From positions 5,720,315 to 5,784,314 of the forward strand of contig NC_087382.1 of assembly GCF_963675165.1 (NCBI RefSeq): DNA of 64,000 nucleotides. Direction: 5' to 3'. The notes beneath the pieces are model-generated. The model was not told the origin of the DNA, made no database searches, and saw only the letters and a list, made by a program, of their open reading frames with translations. Below, piece by piece: positions 45,600 to 57,003 of the stretch (position 1 is its first letter; each line of letters starts with the position of its first letter). Both the position numbers and the translations under genes were made by a program. The stretch comes from Halichondria panicea. Taxonomy: Eukaryota; Porifera; Demospongiae; Suberitida; Halichondriidae.

Positions 45600-46950
45600 A
45601 GGACTGCAAAAAAAGAGTGAGAGCACTTGGTGGATGGTTAGGAGGACCCATGTGGGCATTCAATCAAGGAAGTGTTTCCTGCAACCCAAGCAGTGTAGAA
45701 TTATCATTATAAGTATAATACTATATAGGGATTCACTACATGCAGATAATTGCTACACAATTTTGCCAGGACCTTAATATCTACTAATAATCGTTGAAAT
45801 ATATACTTAGCTACACACACTTAATTAATTAACTATAACTAAACTAGCTCCACAACAACCATCACCATTTTCCGGGCACACACCCATGCATCAGCTGGAT
45901 TGCACCAAAATCATATTGAGCCAAAAAAGCAGGCCCTTACTCAAATCAAGTTAACTAGATTGCACCAATGAGCAAAGGTCTAGTAGATTCATATATACCT
46001 TCTCAAGCAGCTTTTGTCGTAAATGAAGCTACTCCTACAGCCCAAACTGAGTACTTGTATAGATAGAGATTTGGCCAAGTTGTGGTTTAGCTGTAAACTG
46101 TTACACATTTACCTCAAGTGGTTTTTTGCATTTTACAGTAATACTGTTTGCCAAAACTTCACGTGAGCTTATGTGAGCTACAACAAATAGCGTGAAAAAC
46201 TACAACAACAACAAAACACAAAGATCTGGTCTATTCCAAAATTTAAACTTGGTCCCTTGCTCTATAGTATGTGGTTTACTTATGTAAACTGTTACACTTA
46301 TCTCAAGTGGTTTTTTGCTTGCCCTAAACTTCCCAAAGGGCATAGTTGTATATCATTATGGTGTTGGTAAAATTGTTTAGCAATTATCTGCATTCATGAA
46401 TCCCTATACATACATGGCCCTGGTTCATACTGGTTTTATACAGGAAACACTTCCTTGATTCAATCAGGAAGTGTTCATTGTGTTCATTGTGGAATGCACC
46501 AGTTCCAAATCCCACAAGGGCTACCAAGTCACTTTTATGTCGTTGGTTATAAAGGAAACACTTCCTTGATTCAATCAGGAAGTGTTCATTGTGGAATGCA
46601 CCAGTTCCAATCCCATGCACAAGGGCTACCAGGTTACTTTTATGTCGTGGGTACAAAATTCTGCGGTTTGAATACTCCTCATATTTCTAATAATTGTGGA
46701 ATAAAAACACCCACCTTTAATTATTCAGACTTTGTACCCATCAAGCACACTCATAAGTTTACATGTCACAATAATAATTATTGTATAATCATTGTACCAG
46801 GGTGTCAATTGACATACAGTACACAGGGGAGTATCTGTACAATGTATGCACAGCTATTGCACATGCGGGAGAGTACCACTAATTTTATTCATTGCTTTTT
46901 CTTATCAGCATTGTTATTATTATGTATAACAATGCTGATGAGAATAAGAA
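45600..46950. other. No gene; direct repeat at 46437-46650
   Basis: GGAAACACTTCCTTGATTCA, then ATCAGGAAGTGTTC (itself a hairpin) occurs at 46442 and 46554, with GGAATGCACCAGTTCCAA and AAGGGCTACCA.GT.ACTTTTATGTCG after each. A divergent echo is at 45655. Open frames here are short. Confidence 0.55.
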
Positions 46951-49308
46951 ACTAGTGTTCAAGCTGGCGCTGTGCTAATGCCTCTCGCCATGTTTTTGCT
47001 TTCGCTCAAAAGTATTAGAGTGTTATCTATAATGAATTTTATATTAAAGTTAGCTTATCTATATAAAGTCACTGAGAAGAAAAGACTTATTTACATGCAT
47101 CTATTGTAAGTTGTTATTTATTGTATTATGTGGCTTACCAGGACATCAAGAAAAAAGAAAATTGATTCTTCCAGGATCTGTAGTTCAGTGTATATAATAT
47201 CTAAGAAGAAAAGACCTGTGTACATGCATATTGTTATCTATATTGTTATATGGTAGTGTTTTGTGGCTTACCAGGCCCTCAAGACAAGATGATTCTGCCA
47301 GGAGGATCTGGATCTGGATCTTGGATATTATTTTCTCACACATGGGGAATGAGCGCGCATGCGCATTACATCCACAGGAATAACTAGAGCACTAAAGTGC
47401 AAACCCTCGGCTGGTGACATGAAACCAAAAGACTGATATAGCATAATTATAGTGATGTTGTTATCATCATCATGCATGACTTGCACAGCAACTCAGGAGC
47501 AATAAAACTAAACCAGACTGGAGGCATGCTGAAACATTTGAGAACAAGTCTAGTACTATAGATAATATGCACTGTGGATTAGGATCACAGCAAAGAAGCC
47601 TGGAGTCTCAGAGAAGTATGGCTCCAGGTCCTGCATGGATCCCAGTCAGCTAAAGCAAGCTTTCTACTTCAGTGACCCTGTTCCATTGTTCCTGGTATAT
47701 ACAGCTTTCTACTTTAGTGACCCTGTTCCATTGTTTCTGGACCTGGTACAGGATCACTTCAGTTATAAGTAACGCATGTGCAAGTTCTGTTCAAGCTACA
47801 TTTTGCTTGCTTTTATTAGACAAAGAAGCTTTAACACCGAAAGCTGCCACTATTAGAAGTACTGACTTGTTATGTGGAGGCTACCCATGCTGTAAACGCA
47901 GTGCTAGAGCATCCAGGTAAGCAGACCCAGTCACAAGCTTGTTCAAGCTTCTTAGCTTTTGCTCGACAAAGAAGCTTTAACATCACAATCTGTCACTATT
48001 TAAACCAAGATATTGTTGTGTGAAGGCTATCCATGCTGTAAACGCAGTGCTGTGGCATCCAGGTGAGTAGATATACTCGTGACAAACAGACAAACAAACA
48101 AACTAGAGCACTAAAGTGCAAACCCTCGGCTGGTGACATGATTATAAAGAAACCAGAAGACTGATATAATGCAGTGCATATAGTGATGTTGTTATCATCA
48201 TCATGCATGACTTGCACAGCAACTCAGGAGCAATAAAACTAAACCAGACTGGAGGCATGCTGAAACATTTGAGAACAGGTAGTAGTACTATAAATATATG
48301 CACTGTGGATTAGGATCACAGCAAAGAAGCATGGAGTCTCAGAGAAGTATGGCTCCAGGTCCTGCATGGATCCCAGTCAGCTAAAGCAAGCTTTCTGCTT
48401 TAGTGACCCTGTTCCAATATTGTTCCTGGTATATACAGCTTTCTACTTTAGTGACCCTGTTCCATTGTTTCTGGACCTGGTACAGGATCACTTCAGTTAT
48501 AAGTAACGCATGTGCAAGTTCTGTTCAAGCTACATTTTGCTCGCTTTTATTAGACAACGAAGCTTTAACACCGAAAGCTGCCACTATTAGAAGTACTGAC
48601 TTGTTGTGTGGAGGCTACCCATGCTGTAAACGCAGTGCTAGAGCATCCAGGTAAGCAGACCCAGTCACAAGCTTCTTAGCTTTTGCTCGTTTTTATTTGA
48701 CAACGAAGGTTTAACATGAAATTCTGCCACTATTAAAATTAATAACTTGTTGTATGAAGGCTATCCATGCTGTAAACGCAGTGCTGTGGCATCCAGGTGA
48801 GTAGATTCACCTGTCACAAACAAACAAACAAACAAACAAACAAACAAACCAAACGACTACTATAACCCGTGGCCGCCCACGCGCCTCGGGTTAATTAAAG
48901 GGTGTGTCCAAAGAGATCAATTTCACAAATGGCTACTGCTAGCTAGCTGTGTTAACAGATATTTTCTGAGTATTGTAGCTAACAAAAAGCTAGCGCTTTA
49001 GTGCAAGGCTAACTCATATGTTGAATAGAAAGTTTGTGCGGACAGATGATGCTATGAAAGATTCTGAAGAGACTGCAACAGCCTTCAATGTGAGTCAAAC
49101 TAGCCATAACTCGAGAAAGAAGCTTTAGTTTGCTAATCCACGAATCAAAATCCAAGAGAACGTGGCTAGAAGCCTATAGAAGCTGTTAGTTTTCGTCGCA
49201 TTGTAACCGTTGAGCAGTTATAGCTGGAATACACACACACACAGACAGACAGACACACACACAGTCAGCTTTACCGTATCCCTCGTGCGGCTACGCCTCG
49301 AGGCATAA
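46951..49308. mobile_element. Dispersed element E (copy 3), interrupted by a 1.5-kb insertion
   Basis: 46951-47381 and 48894-49308 match the two parts of the uninterrupted copy 2. Between them, about 47382-48893 is foreign. The right end abuts satellite units at 49311. Confidence 0.75.
47382..48893. mobile_element. 1.5-kb insertion made of two ~720-bp direct repeats
   Basis: CTAGAGCACTAAAGTGCAAA opens each half (47384 and 48103). The right end holds a small stem, TAACCCG...CGGGTTA. Each half contains two exon-like blocks ending in GCATCCAG|GTAAGC or GCATCCAG|GTGAGT (four in total at ~47870, 48013, 48598 and 48745) that read CGGYPCCKRSARASR where open. No transposase seen. Confidence 0.65.
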
Positions 49309-49310
49309 TT

Positions 49311-49960
49311 AGTACAGTACTCAAATTTGTGAAAATGCCTTGACAACGACCATTATAAAGAACCAGACAGCCCAAACAAAGTTTATAGCAGTTGAAGGAT
49401 GGTTAAGAGGGCCTACATGTAGAATAATAGCATACAAATCCAATGTGTGTATGTGTTGTGGCAAAAAATGCGGTAAAATTAATGTAACTACAAATTAAAT
49501 TGATAGGAAACGTACCCAAGTACACATTGGTGTGACAGGGTCCTGTATAAAGAATCAGACAGCTCACTTGGAGGGTGGTTAGGATCGAAGGCCTACCTGC
49601 AGAATATTAACTCACAAAATTTGTGACCAAAAATATGCTACAAATTAGTACAGTACTCAAATTTGTGAAAATGCCTTGACAACGACCATTATAAAGAACC
49701 AGACAGCCCAAACAAAATTTATAGCAGTTGAAGGATGGTTAAGAGGGTCTACATGTAGAATAATAGCATACAAATCCAATGTGTGTATGTGTTGTGGCAA
49801 AAAATGCGGTAAAATTAATGAAATTAATGTAGCTACAAATTAAATTGATAGGAAACGTACCCAAGTACACATTGGTGTGACAGGGTCTGGTAAAAGACAG
49901 CTTATACTTGGAGGGTGGTTAGGATTCATGCAAGGCTACAGAATATTAAATCACAACATT
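49311..49960. repeat. Second block of the 343-bp dimeric satellite (~1.9 units)
   Basis: Starts exactly at the end of element E copy 3 (AATT/AGTACAGTACTC). Period 336 (49315 to 49651). The last half-unit degenerates near 49960. Confidence 0.9.
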
Positions 49961-50171
49961 TGTGACCAACTGATGCTACACATAATTATTATTCAAATTA
50001 ATTGTGTATATAAATGCCTCGACAACAATTAATGCAGCCAAAAGTTGATTGTGCCCCACAACGACCTATGTATATAAACAGCAGTGGTATAATAGTTACG
50101 TACGTTATTATAATTATAGTAGATAAGACAACATTTAATATTTATAATTAATTTATGTAACAAAAAATAGG

Positions 50172-51149
50172 TCAATGAGTAATGGTGTCAGAGGGAAGTA
50201 GGCGATACTTTACACAAACAAAGGTGTAACTGCTTCCGGCTACATAGCAGGTAGAAAGCGGGTGATAATCATGAAGATCTGTGTGTTTTACAACATCAAC
50301 ATCATTTGTTTGCGAGACTTGGTAAGCATGGTGATGTTTACTATATTCCACAGTAACGAGCGAGTGGCAAACAAACAATATCTCAGAAAGTGGGGTTACG
50401 AGAAATTCCACAATGATAGCAAAGTGTGGAACCTCGTCTTCGTCCACATTGACGACAACAATATGACCTTTTGCATAGCTGACATTTCTAATAGTCACAG
50501 TATGGACTCTGCAGGAAAAATTAATCAATACATGGACCTACATGTACATGCATGTACCTTTGCAACGGTGTATCGTCTTTTAAGGATGGTTCTGCATCTT
50601 TGATATTACATATGTAGCTCAGAGAAGCTAGAGTGCAGCATTTTCCTGATATGGCAAGATGTGTGAAAATTTACTTTGGTAACGTTCTTGTACTTACCTT
50701 TTGGGTAAACTGTAGGATTCTTTAGGTATCGAGTAGGTTCACACATTTGATAACACATGTAATGTTGGTGTCGCTCACTCATGGTCTTAGTAATGTTCTT
50801 AAAGTTACCGATAACGTTAGACCAATGTTTGAAAAAACTATGTTTGGCTTCGTACCGCATACACCACAACCGAGAAAGTGGACCACACCTACACATGTAA
50901 TTATGATGACGATCAAAGCACAATGAAATAGCTAACAAACAGACACTTACATTTTCATCCAAGATGGCAGGTGTATCATATAGTGCATCTTGGGTGTCAG
51001 TGGTCGGTCTGGGTACAGCTCCTTGAACTCAGCCAAAAAATCTTGGGTCAGACTAGCGACTAGATTAGCATCCGCAACAGTGGTGTACAGGGCGAGCACA
51101 AAATCAAGAATGGTAAGTAGTGTCGTGAAATTTTCCCAATGCATTGACT
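50172..51149 (-). CDS. C-terminal part of a transposon-type protein (four exons)
   Basis: Minus-strand exons 51149-50951, 50888-50698, 50645-50558 and 50508-50172 (stop), all GT..AG and in phase. The product contains LYPDRPLTPKMHYMIHLP, then CGPLSRLWCMRYEAKHSFFK, NFKNITKTMSERHQ, a middle linker, and a final ~110-residue region (VSYAKGHIVVVN...PHFAIIVEFLV...HHHAYQV...HPLS). From memory this order resembles a protein family repeated in many invertebrate and fish genomes that I associate with DNA transposons, but I cannot name it securely. No upstream exon was found: sushi exons of the other strand begin at 51155. It is open throughout, so it may be a recent or conserved fragment. Confidence 0.6.
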
Positions 51150-51154
51150 CTTAG

Positions 51155-51349
51155 AAATATTTTGCTTGGAGCCTCCCACACCAGTCAATGGAGATGTGGT
51201 ATTGAATAGTCAAGAGATGAGTGTGGGCACCATGGCTACCTACTCCTGTGACTCTGGGTACGTTCTTGTTGGCCTGGTAACCAGGACTTGTGAGGATGTT
51301 AGAGGAGAGATAATTGGAACTTGGAGTGGAACTACGCCAGCATGTGAAG
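51155..51349 (+). pseudogene. Sushi/CCP module exon
   Basis: IFCLEPPTPVNGDVV...GTMATYSCDSGYVLVG...TRTC...GTWSGTTPACEG shows the four-Cys CCP pattern with the closing Trp. It starts after cttag and ends at a GT donor with phase 1 on both sides, the standard for CCP exons. The exon itself is open. CCP modules are extracellular binding domains. No start, signal or anchor exon is visible. Confidence 0.7.
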
Positions 51350-51482
51350 GTATACACAATAAACAGTGAATAGCTGGAGTATTGTAAACAAAACTCATTG
51401 CCTGTGATTGTATTAACTTCTCACTTAGTTTTTTGTTTACTTTCCAATCATGCTTACATACCATTGCATAGTGATTATTAGA

Positions 51483-51678
51483 TGTCAGCAGTTGACTCAT
51501 CTGACTAACGGAGAAGTCAGTGTTTCTACTGGCACACACGGAGTGAACCTTGGTGTGGGAGCTGTAGCTACCTACTCCTGCAACAATGGCTATGGACTAG
51601 TGGGACAAGCTACCAGGACTTGTGTTAGTGATGGAGGGAGCTCAGGAATATGGAGTGAGAGTGCACCAACGTGTGAAG
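51483..51678 (+). pseudogene. Second sushi/CCP module exon
   Basis: CQQLTHLTNGEVSV...VATYSCNNGYGLVG...TRTCVSDGG...GIWSESAPTCEG. The donor is phase 1, but the nearest acceptor (ttattag) leaves one base before the first Cys codon instead of two. Splicing from the first module would shift frame, unless another acceptor is used. Array integrity is therefore doubtful. Confidence 0.65.
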
Positions 51679-51914
51679 GTTTGTATTATATACAAGGAGG
51701 CCTCAAATAATGGAGTCTGAATGTGTCGGCATGTAGACTGTGTGCATATGCTAATAATTATATTATGGGCTATAACAATAGTCTTTTTTAACGTCTAAGG
51801 TGACTATCATGCATGCTACATGTTCCTGAAAGCTTGGTCTAACATCACCCTCTCTTTAGTTATTCATAAACATCACTGCAAGGAATTCGAAAATAAGAAC
51901 TGAAATATGTAAAC

Positions 51915-52068
51915 AATGAAAGCACCGCAGGTGCTGATGCCTCGGTGGAGATGTCAAAGCTACATAACATAAAGCTGCTACTAATAGCAAAACAATTAAA
52001 TTTTGCTGCATGCAAAAACTCAGAGAGTGGGTAATGATCGACCATGATTGTTGTTAAAACGATCGATG
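51915..52068. repeat. Dispersed repeat interrupting a sushi exon
   Basis: Second copy of 21906-22068. Immediately after it, YEDTNGG...GTWSGAQPSCNG resumes mid-module. Confidence 0.7.
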
Positions 52069-52138
52069 ACTTATGAGGACACTAATGGAGGGACAGTCAC
52101 TATGGGAACTTGGAGTGGTGCACAACCATCTTGTAATG
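52069..52138 (+). pseudogene. 3' half of a sushi/CCP exon
   Basis: Only the second half of a module remains (GTWSGAQPSCNG followed by a GT donor). The first half is missing, replaced by the repeat ending at 52068. Confidence 0.7.
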
Positions 52139-52255
52139 GTGAGACATACTGAATATATATAATTGTATACCTCAGACGAGCACAAAGTCGTTCATGTTCA
52201 GTTTGCATGTCCTTCCTTCACAAACAATTACCATCTTTCTTTATGCTTTCATTAG

Positions 52256-52347
52256 AAATATTTTGCTTGGAGCCTCCCACACCAGTCAATGGAGATGTGG
52301 TATTGAATTGAATAGTCAAGAGATGAGTGTGGGCACCATGGCTACCT
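52256..52347 (+). pseudogene. 5' half of a sushi/CCP exon, truncated copy
   Basis: Near-identical to 51155-51243, with a 5-bp duplication (GAATTGAATAG) that shifts frame. It ends abruptly at ATGGCTACCT, after which unrelated sequence begins. Confidence 0.8.
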
Positions 52348-52355
52348 AAGTTGAT

Positions 52356-52559
52356 CTGGTGATTGAAAAAGAAAAAATTGCAACAATACCTGCAAAGAAA
52401 GCACTTTTGGTCCTCTTGAGCACCTTCTACGCCTTCAATATGGAGTACACTGAAGGGTGTTCTAACTTTTACACCGCACTGGAGATCATTTTTCTTGGCT
52501 CAAAGAGAGATCCATCGAAGATTAAAGTAAATAGGCTTTTGGTAGCACTTGGTGTTTAA
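52356..52559 (+). pseudogene. Fragment of a transposon-associated protein
   Basis: Reads KEKIATIPAKKALLVLLSTF, then FNMEYTEGCSNFYTALEIIFLG, and stops. The 'F.Y.FN.EYP.G..NFY..LE..FL' pattern is one I recall from repeated, uncharacterised invertebrate and fish proteins. It is a single exon-sized piece joined to the truncated sushi copy. Confidence 0.35.
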
Positions 52560-53390
52560 CTAAAACTCTTGAACGCTTTAATTTACTAGCATTAACTAAA
52601 ACTCTACCAACTTAAACAACTAACTAGATCTATAGCTATAATTATTGCAATTATTTTACCATGTGCTCTTGTTCCTGCTTCATCAGCATTAAGTGTTATG
52701 ATGTCATCATGCTTATTTGTAATTTACATACTGCATGGCCCCAAGGCACAATTGTAGTGAACCTCACCTAAAAATTTCACCAGTAAATAATGGTGAATAA
52801 AAAAATGGTGACGGTCACTACAGCCAAAATGGTGAGCCATGGGACAAGGGTTTCACCAGCAATTGTTGGTGAACATCACCAGTTTTGTTTTTACAGTGTA
52901 GCTACAGAAAGAGTCATATAACACAGATAGGACCAAGAGGAAGAGTACGCTACTCCAATAGACTGTACACAGGAGGCAAACTCACTATTGCATGTAACCA
53001 CAGCCATGCACTTGAGATGCAACAATAACAATAACAATGCTGATAAGAAAATTTAAAGCAGTTAGTGGTAATCATCACTAACATTTATTCATCCATTCAT
53101 CGCAGATTAATTTTAAGATTTTATACAGTTTATACAACAGCATGCATGTGATTGTGATGTAGGTTAGACAGAATGCTTACTACGGTTAGTGGGAGTTGCA
53201 TACTCTTCCTAATGAACTCTTATTATAGTCGTTTTACGCACAATTAAGTTTGCGAGACTATAATAATGCAATTGAGTTCTTGTTATGCTATTATAGAGCA
53301 GGATCTATATTCGGGCCCATCAATTATCTCGTATATAGAGAGCAGATTGCTGATAATCAGAACTGTTAGCTGAATAGGAACAGCTATCAG
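52560..53390. other. No gene; MITE-like GGTGA/TCACC sequence at 52750-52905
   Basis: Multiple TCACC/GGTGA words and a terminal TTTTTACAGTG next to TA suggest a decayed MITE. The remainder is AT-rich. Confidence 0.4.
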
Positions 53391-53397
53391 GGGCGTT

Positions 53398-54212
53398 TCT
53401 AGAGATTGAAGCAGGAGGGTGCTCAAAAGTACAGAAAAAAAATGGAGCCGCGCGCATAGCGCGCGCGATTTTACGCCCCCGCATTTATTGCAGCGTATCT
53501 TTCATACATCCAGCTCCTCCCCCATGCAGCCTTGCCGCAAAAAAGTACAGCACACTGCCCAAGAAAAGAGCGGCTCCTACTATTCTCCTCTAGAGCTTCT
53601 CTCTTCCATTCTAGTTCTGTTACTATGTTACTAGACAAAGCATCTAGCTACAATAATTTTTCTGTGTATCTTCTTGTAAATGACAATATAATAATGTTGT
53701 AGTTTGTAGCCCAGAGTAATCTATAGTACCGGTACTATAGCTCATAGTTCCCTGCCAAATACACTCAAATGGGATCTAATGCATGCATAGCGTGTCAGAT
53801 AATAAGACATAATTATGAGTCAGTCATCTTGTAGGATCTCCATGCACTATTCTTCTGGGGTACATCCTAGCAAACTGGTCAATCACAATGGGGATGTCCA
53901 GTCATTCTAGTGTTAGTCATTGCTTCTCAGTGTCTCTCAGTGGAGCAAGAGGTGACTCACTGGGATAGTGCAGAGGATCTATTATGCATGCAATTAGCAT
54001 TACATAACAACATTGGAATGATTGCACATGCTCAATTGGGCGTGGTCATGACTTGTAATCGTTGTGTCAAATCACACTACTATCTATGGTCAAATGAGAT
54101 AGAGCTGCACAGTTAGCTAGCTAGCTACTGAGTGATACGATTAGTTTCATGGTTGTCTGGGAGGACAGGGGGGTGCTCAAGCCCCCAAAGCCCCCCATTG
54201 TACACGCCACTG
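53398..54212. mobile_element. hAT-like non-autonomous element
   Basis: Starts CAGGGGCGTTTCTAGAG and ends TGTACACGCCACTG, with GGGTGCTCAA near both ends (53418 direct, 54171). About 815 bp, no transposase. Flanks share only GCTAT. Confidence 0.5.
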
Positions 54213-54651
54213 GCTATACAGCTGCAAGGCCGGCAGAGACAATATGCTACAGTATAGATTTGCATTAATTAGGAGGGTGTGGCAATCGAAAATCGTTTTG
54301 TGCACAAGGAAATTTGGGATTTCCGTAGCAGCAATTTTTAACTTGCAAAGTGGTAAATATAAAGTCCCTGTTCTGTTTATACGTAGTAAGTGCATAATAC
54401 ACTGATACAGCGCAAATTAAACACTAAAAAGGACGCTCAAGATAAGAGCTTTTTTCTGTTGTTAAATTTACTTTGGCCACCCATGCATGCAGCTATTATT
54501 ATATAATCACGACATTTTGCAGCTTGCTATAGCTTTGCTACATGTAAGTTAGCTATAGCAGTTATGCTAAGTAGTGTAGTGAATGGTGCGTTCTATTTCT
54601 TGTTAGATCTATGTAGAACTATAGGCTAAGCATAATTTAGCTGGATATAAC

Positions 54652-54690
54652 CATAGATAGAAGAGTAAGAGGGATTGGTAACGGAAGCAG
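54652..54690. mobile_element. One end of a family A element
   Basis: CATAGATAGAAGAGTAAGAG, then GGATTGGTAACGGAAG, matches the terminus at 1488. No facing end was found nearby, so the partner end may be lost to the retrotransposon downstream. Confidence 0.55.
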
Positions 54691-55012
54691 TTCACGTGAT
54701 CATTTTACATTGAATCTGCAGTAAAACCTCGAAAACTATCCGCATTACGCCCTATAAACGAGGCTATTTTTCCGGGTAACTTGCTCAAAATAAGAAAGTT
54801 GTGTTTTCTCGAGACATAATCTTTTTCAGCAATTTATAACACACCCAGTCTGTGAGCCATGTGTTGTACTTGCTAATGACTGACCACACCCAGTAAAAAG
54901 GGATATTCCAGTAAAGTTTTAGGCGAACAGCTGCTATTTAGGTTGGCCATGGGTCCCACCCACACCAGACTGTCTTACTACATTACGTACACACTTACAG
55001 CTATCTTTAATG

Positions 55013-55975
55013 TATGCACGATGGATGATGAAGTAATCCTGGAAAGAGTGGAAGAATGTATTCATGACCACTATGAGAAATTGTATTCCCACAGCAGAAA
55101 TCGCAACCAGAAAGAATCTTCCTTGGCTAACGAAAAAGGAGATATCAAAAAGAGAAGCTATTACTACAGACTTGCCAGAAAATACAACAAATTAACCCTC
55201 TGATTTTGCAACCTACAAACAGATTAGAAATAAGGTTGTGACCACTCTCAGACAGAGTAAGCAAGATTTCTTTAGCACCCTCAAACCTCAGTCAAAAAAA
55301 TGTTAGACAGCTCTGAAATACTTAATAGCTCTATCCCATGTCTTATAGTAAATGGCCGCAAAATCGAACAGGATGAAGAAAAGGCCCATGCAGGTCCTTA
55401 ACAAACAGTTTTATGCAAATTTCAACCATTCACTTCCTCCTCTGACCTCTATACAAGTACCTTGGCATGTGGATCTCTCTCATGACCTCTCATGGTCAAA
55501 AACACATAGAAGGAATGTGCAGAAATGCCTGCAAGCAGGTTGTCTATGGCCACTCGTCACTAGAATGTTTAAGACAACTCTACATCCCACTTGTGAGATC
55601 AAAACTGGAATATATGCTGCCCCTGTTTGGGATCCACACCAAAAAACAAATTCTCACAAAATAGAAAAAGTACAAAAGTTTGCCCTTAAAATCTGCACAA
55701 AACTTTGGAATAGGGACTACGATTCCCTATTAGATACTGTGGACCTACCGTCCCTTTCCACAAGAAGATTGTACCTGAAACTATCATACCTTTACCAGGT
55801 AATAAATGGTATAACTTTAAATTCCCTGATCCACCACTGGAAAGAAGAGTAAGCCCTCTCAATCTAAAAAGCACAAAAAATATACAGTTTGAAAGACCAA
55901 TTTGCAGGATAAATGCATATATATGCGAACTCTTTTTTCCCAAAAGCAATATCTATATGGAATGAACTACTATAA
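55013..55975 (+). pseudogene. 5'-truncated, frameshifted non-LTR retrotransposon
   Basis: In alternating frames: a leader with YYYRLARKYNK, then GMWISLMTSHGQKHIEGMC, ACKQVVYGHSS, LRQLYIPLVRSKLEYMLPLF, followed in the next frame by APVWDPHQK, KIEKVQKFALKICTKLWNRD, LPSLSTRRLYLKLSYLYQV. This is the characteristic C-terminal region of LINE reverse transcriptases (CR1/L2/Jockey-type). The catalytic YADD region is absent and at least two frameshifts separate the blocks. The 3' boundary is about 55975. Confidence 0.8.
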
Positions 55976-56339
55976 TGTTCCACTTTAGCATTATATACCT
56001 TTACAAATATGCAAATATGTATACCACGTGCCTAAATTGTGTATAATGTATTAGTTGCACAGCACGAGTGCAACATGCCATATTATAATTATTGTACTAG
56101 AGCAACATAATGCCCTCAGGCATATGTCATCCATGCAGGGCATGTTGCACGAAGGAGCCTGCAATAACTTGTTGCCCAATGACGTCAAACTCTTCTGATT
56201 GGTCAAGTTTTTCCTGTAACAAAAGACGTGTTTTGAGTGAATTTTAGTGAATTCATTAGTTTTACTGAATTCTAGTACATTCTTAGGTTTTCTTCCCACA
56301 ACTAGTGCAACTCCTTGGGGAAATCTCTGCGTGTAAATA

Positions 56340-57003
56340 AGTGACCTGCATTATCAGACTAATTTTACATACCAGCTAGTGCATGTATCAGATTGTAAGC
56401 CGTTTAGTCATACATGGAGATGTTTTGGACCATGGGCAGTACAGTACGTATAACTATTTATACGCTGGCACTATTCTATAAAATTATCACACATATTCCG
56501 ATTATAATCGAGAAAAAAATCGCTACTTTATAGTCTTGTATTGCTAAAACGTGTAAGCGTGCTGCATGGTTATAACTGCTAAAATAGGCATAGACCTTTA
56601 AATATAAGTGAGTTGCACAGACTGAGCATATATGCTTGTGGTATAATATTATTATACACTGTGTGTAGAAATAATGAGTGCAGCTTGTACATAACATGCA
56701 ATGATGTACATAGAATCCATAAAGTAGCGATTTTTTTCTCTAAGTACGTATAGTTGGCAAATATTTACGTAAGTAAATTATCTATTGGCATGGACGCCAT
56801 GTACTTTAATGCATTTTATTTGTAGTTTACCAATAAATGAAGGCGCCACTGGCCACATAGCCATTATATATAGTCTGAGTGAGTGACCCCACCTTAATAC
56901 TTGATACTGTTTATACACGCACGTGCATGGCATGCAGAGACAGTTTCTGCACTTAACTAGCCCAAACGAAAGATTGGAGGACACTATTAAACATTGGACA
57001 AGT
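56340..57003 (+). promoter_or_regulatory. 5' region of the 57.0-kb cysteine-rich gene
   Basis: Shares CCAGCTAGTGCATGTATCAG, GACGCCATGTA, CACTGGCCACATAGCCATTAT, GACCCCACCTTAATACT, TGCAGAGACAGTTTCTGCA and GGACACTATTAAACATTGGACAAG with the 21.3- and/or 23.2-23.7-kb copies. Conservation is strongest in the 120 bp before the ATG, which suggests promoter and 5' UTR. A clear TATA box was not identified. Confidence 0.5.

Noticed and set aside
46384-46656. Repeated NEHFLIESRKCFLY frame
   Set aside because: Arises from a short direct repeat with a hairpin; no splice or start context.
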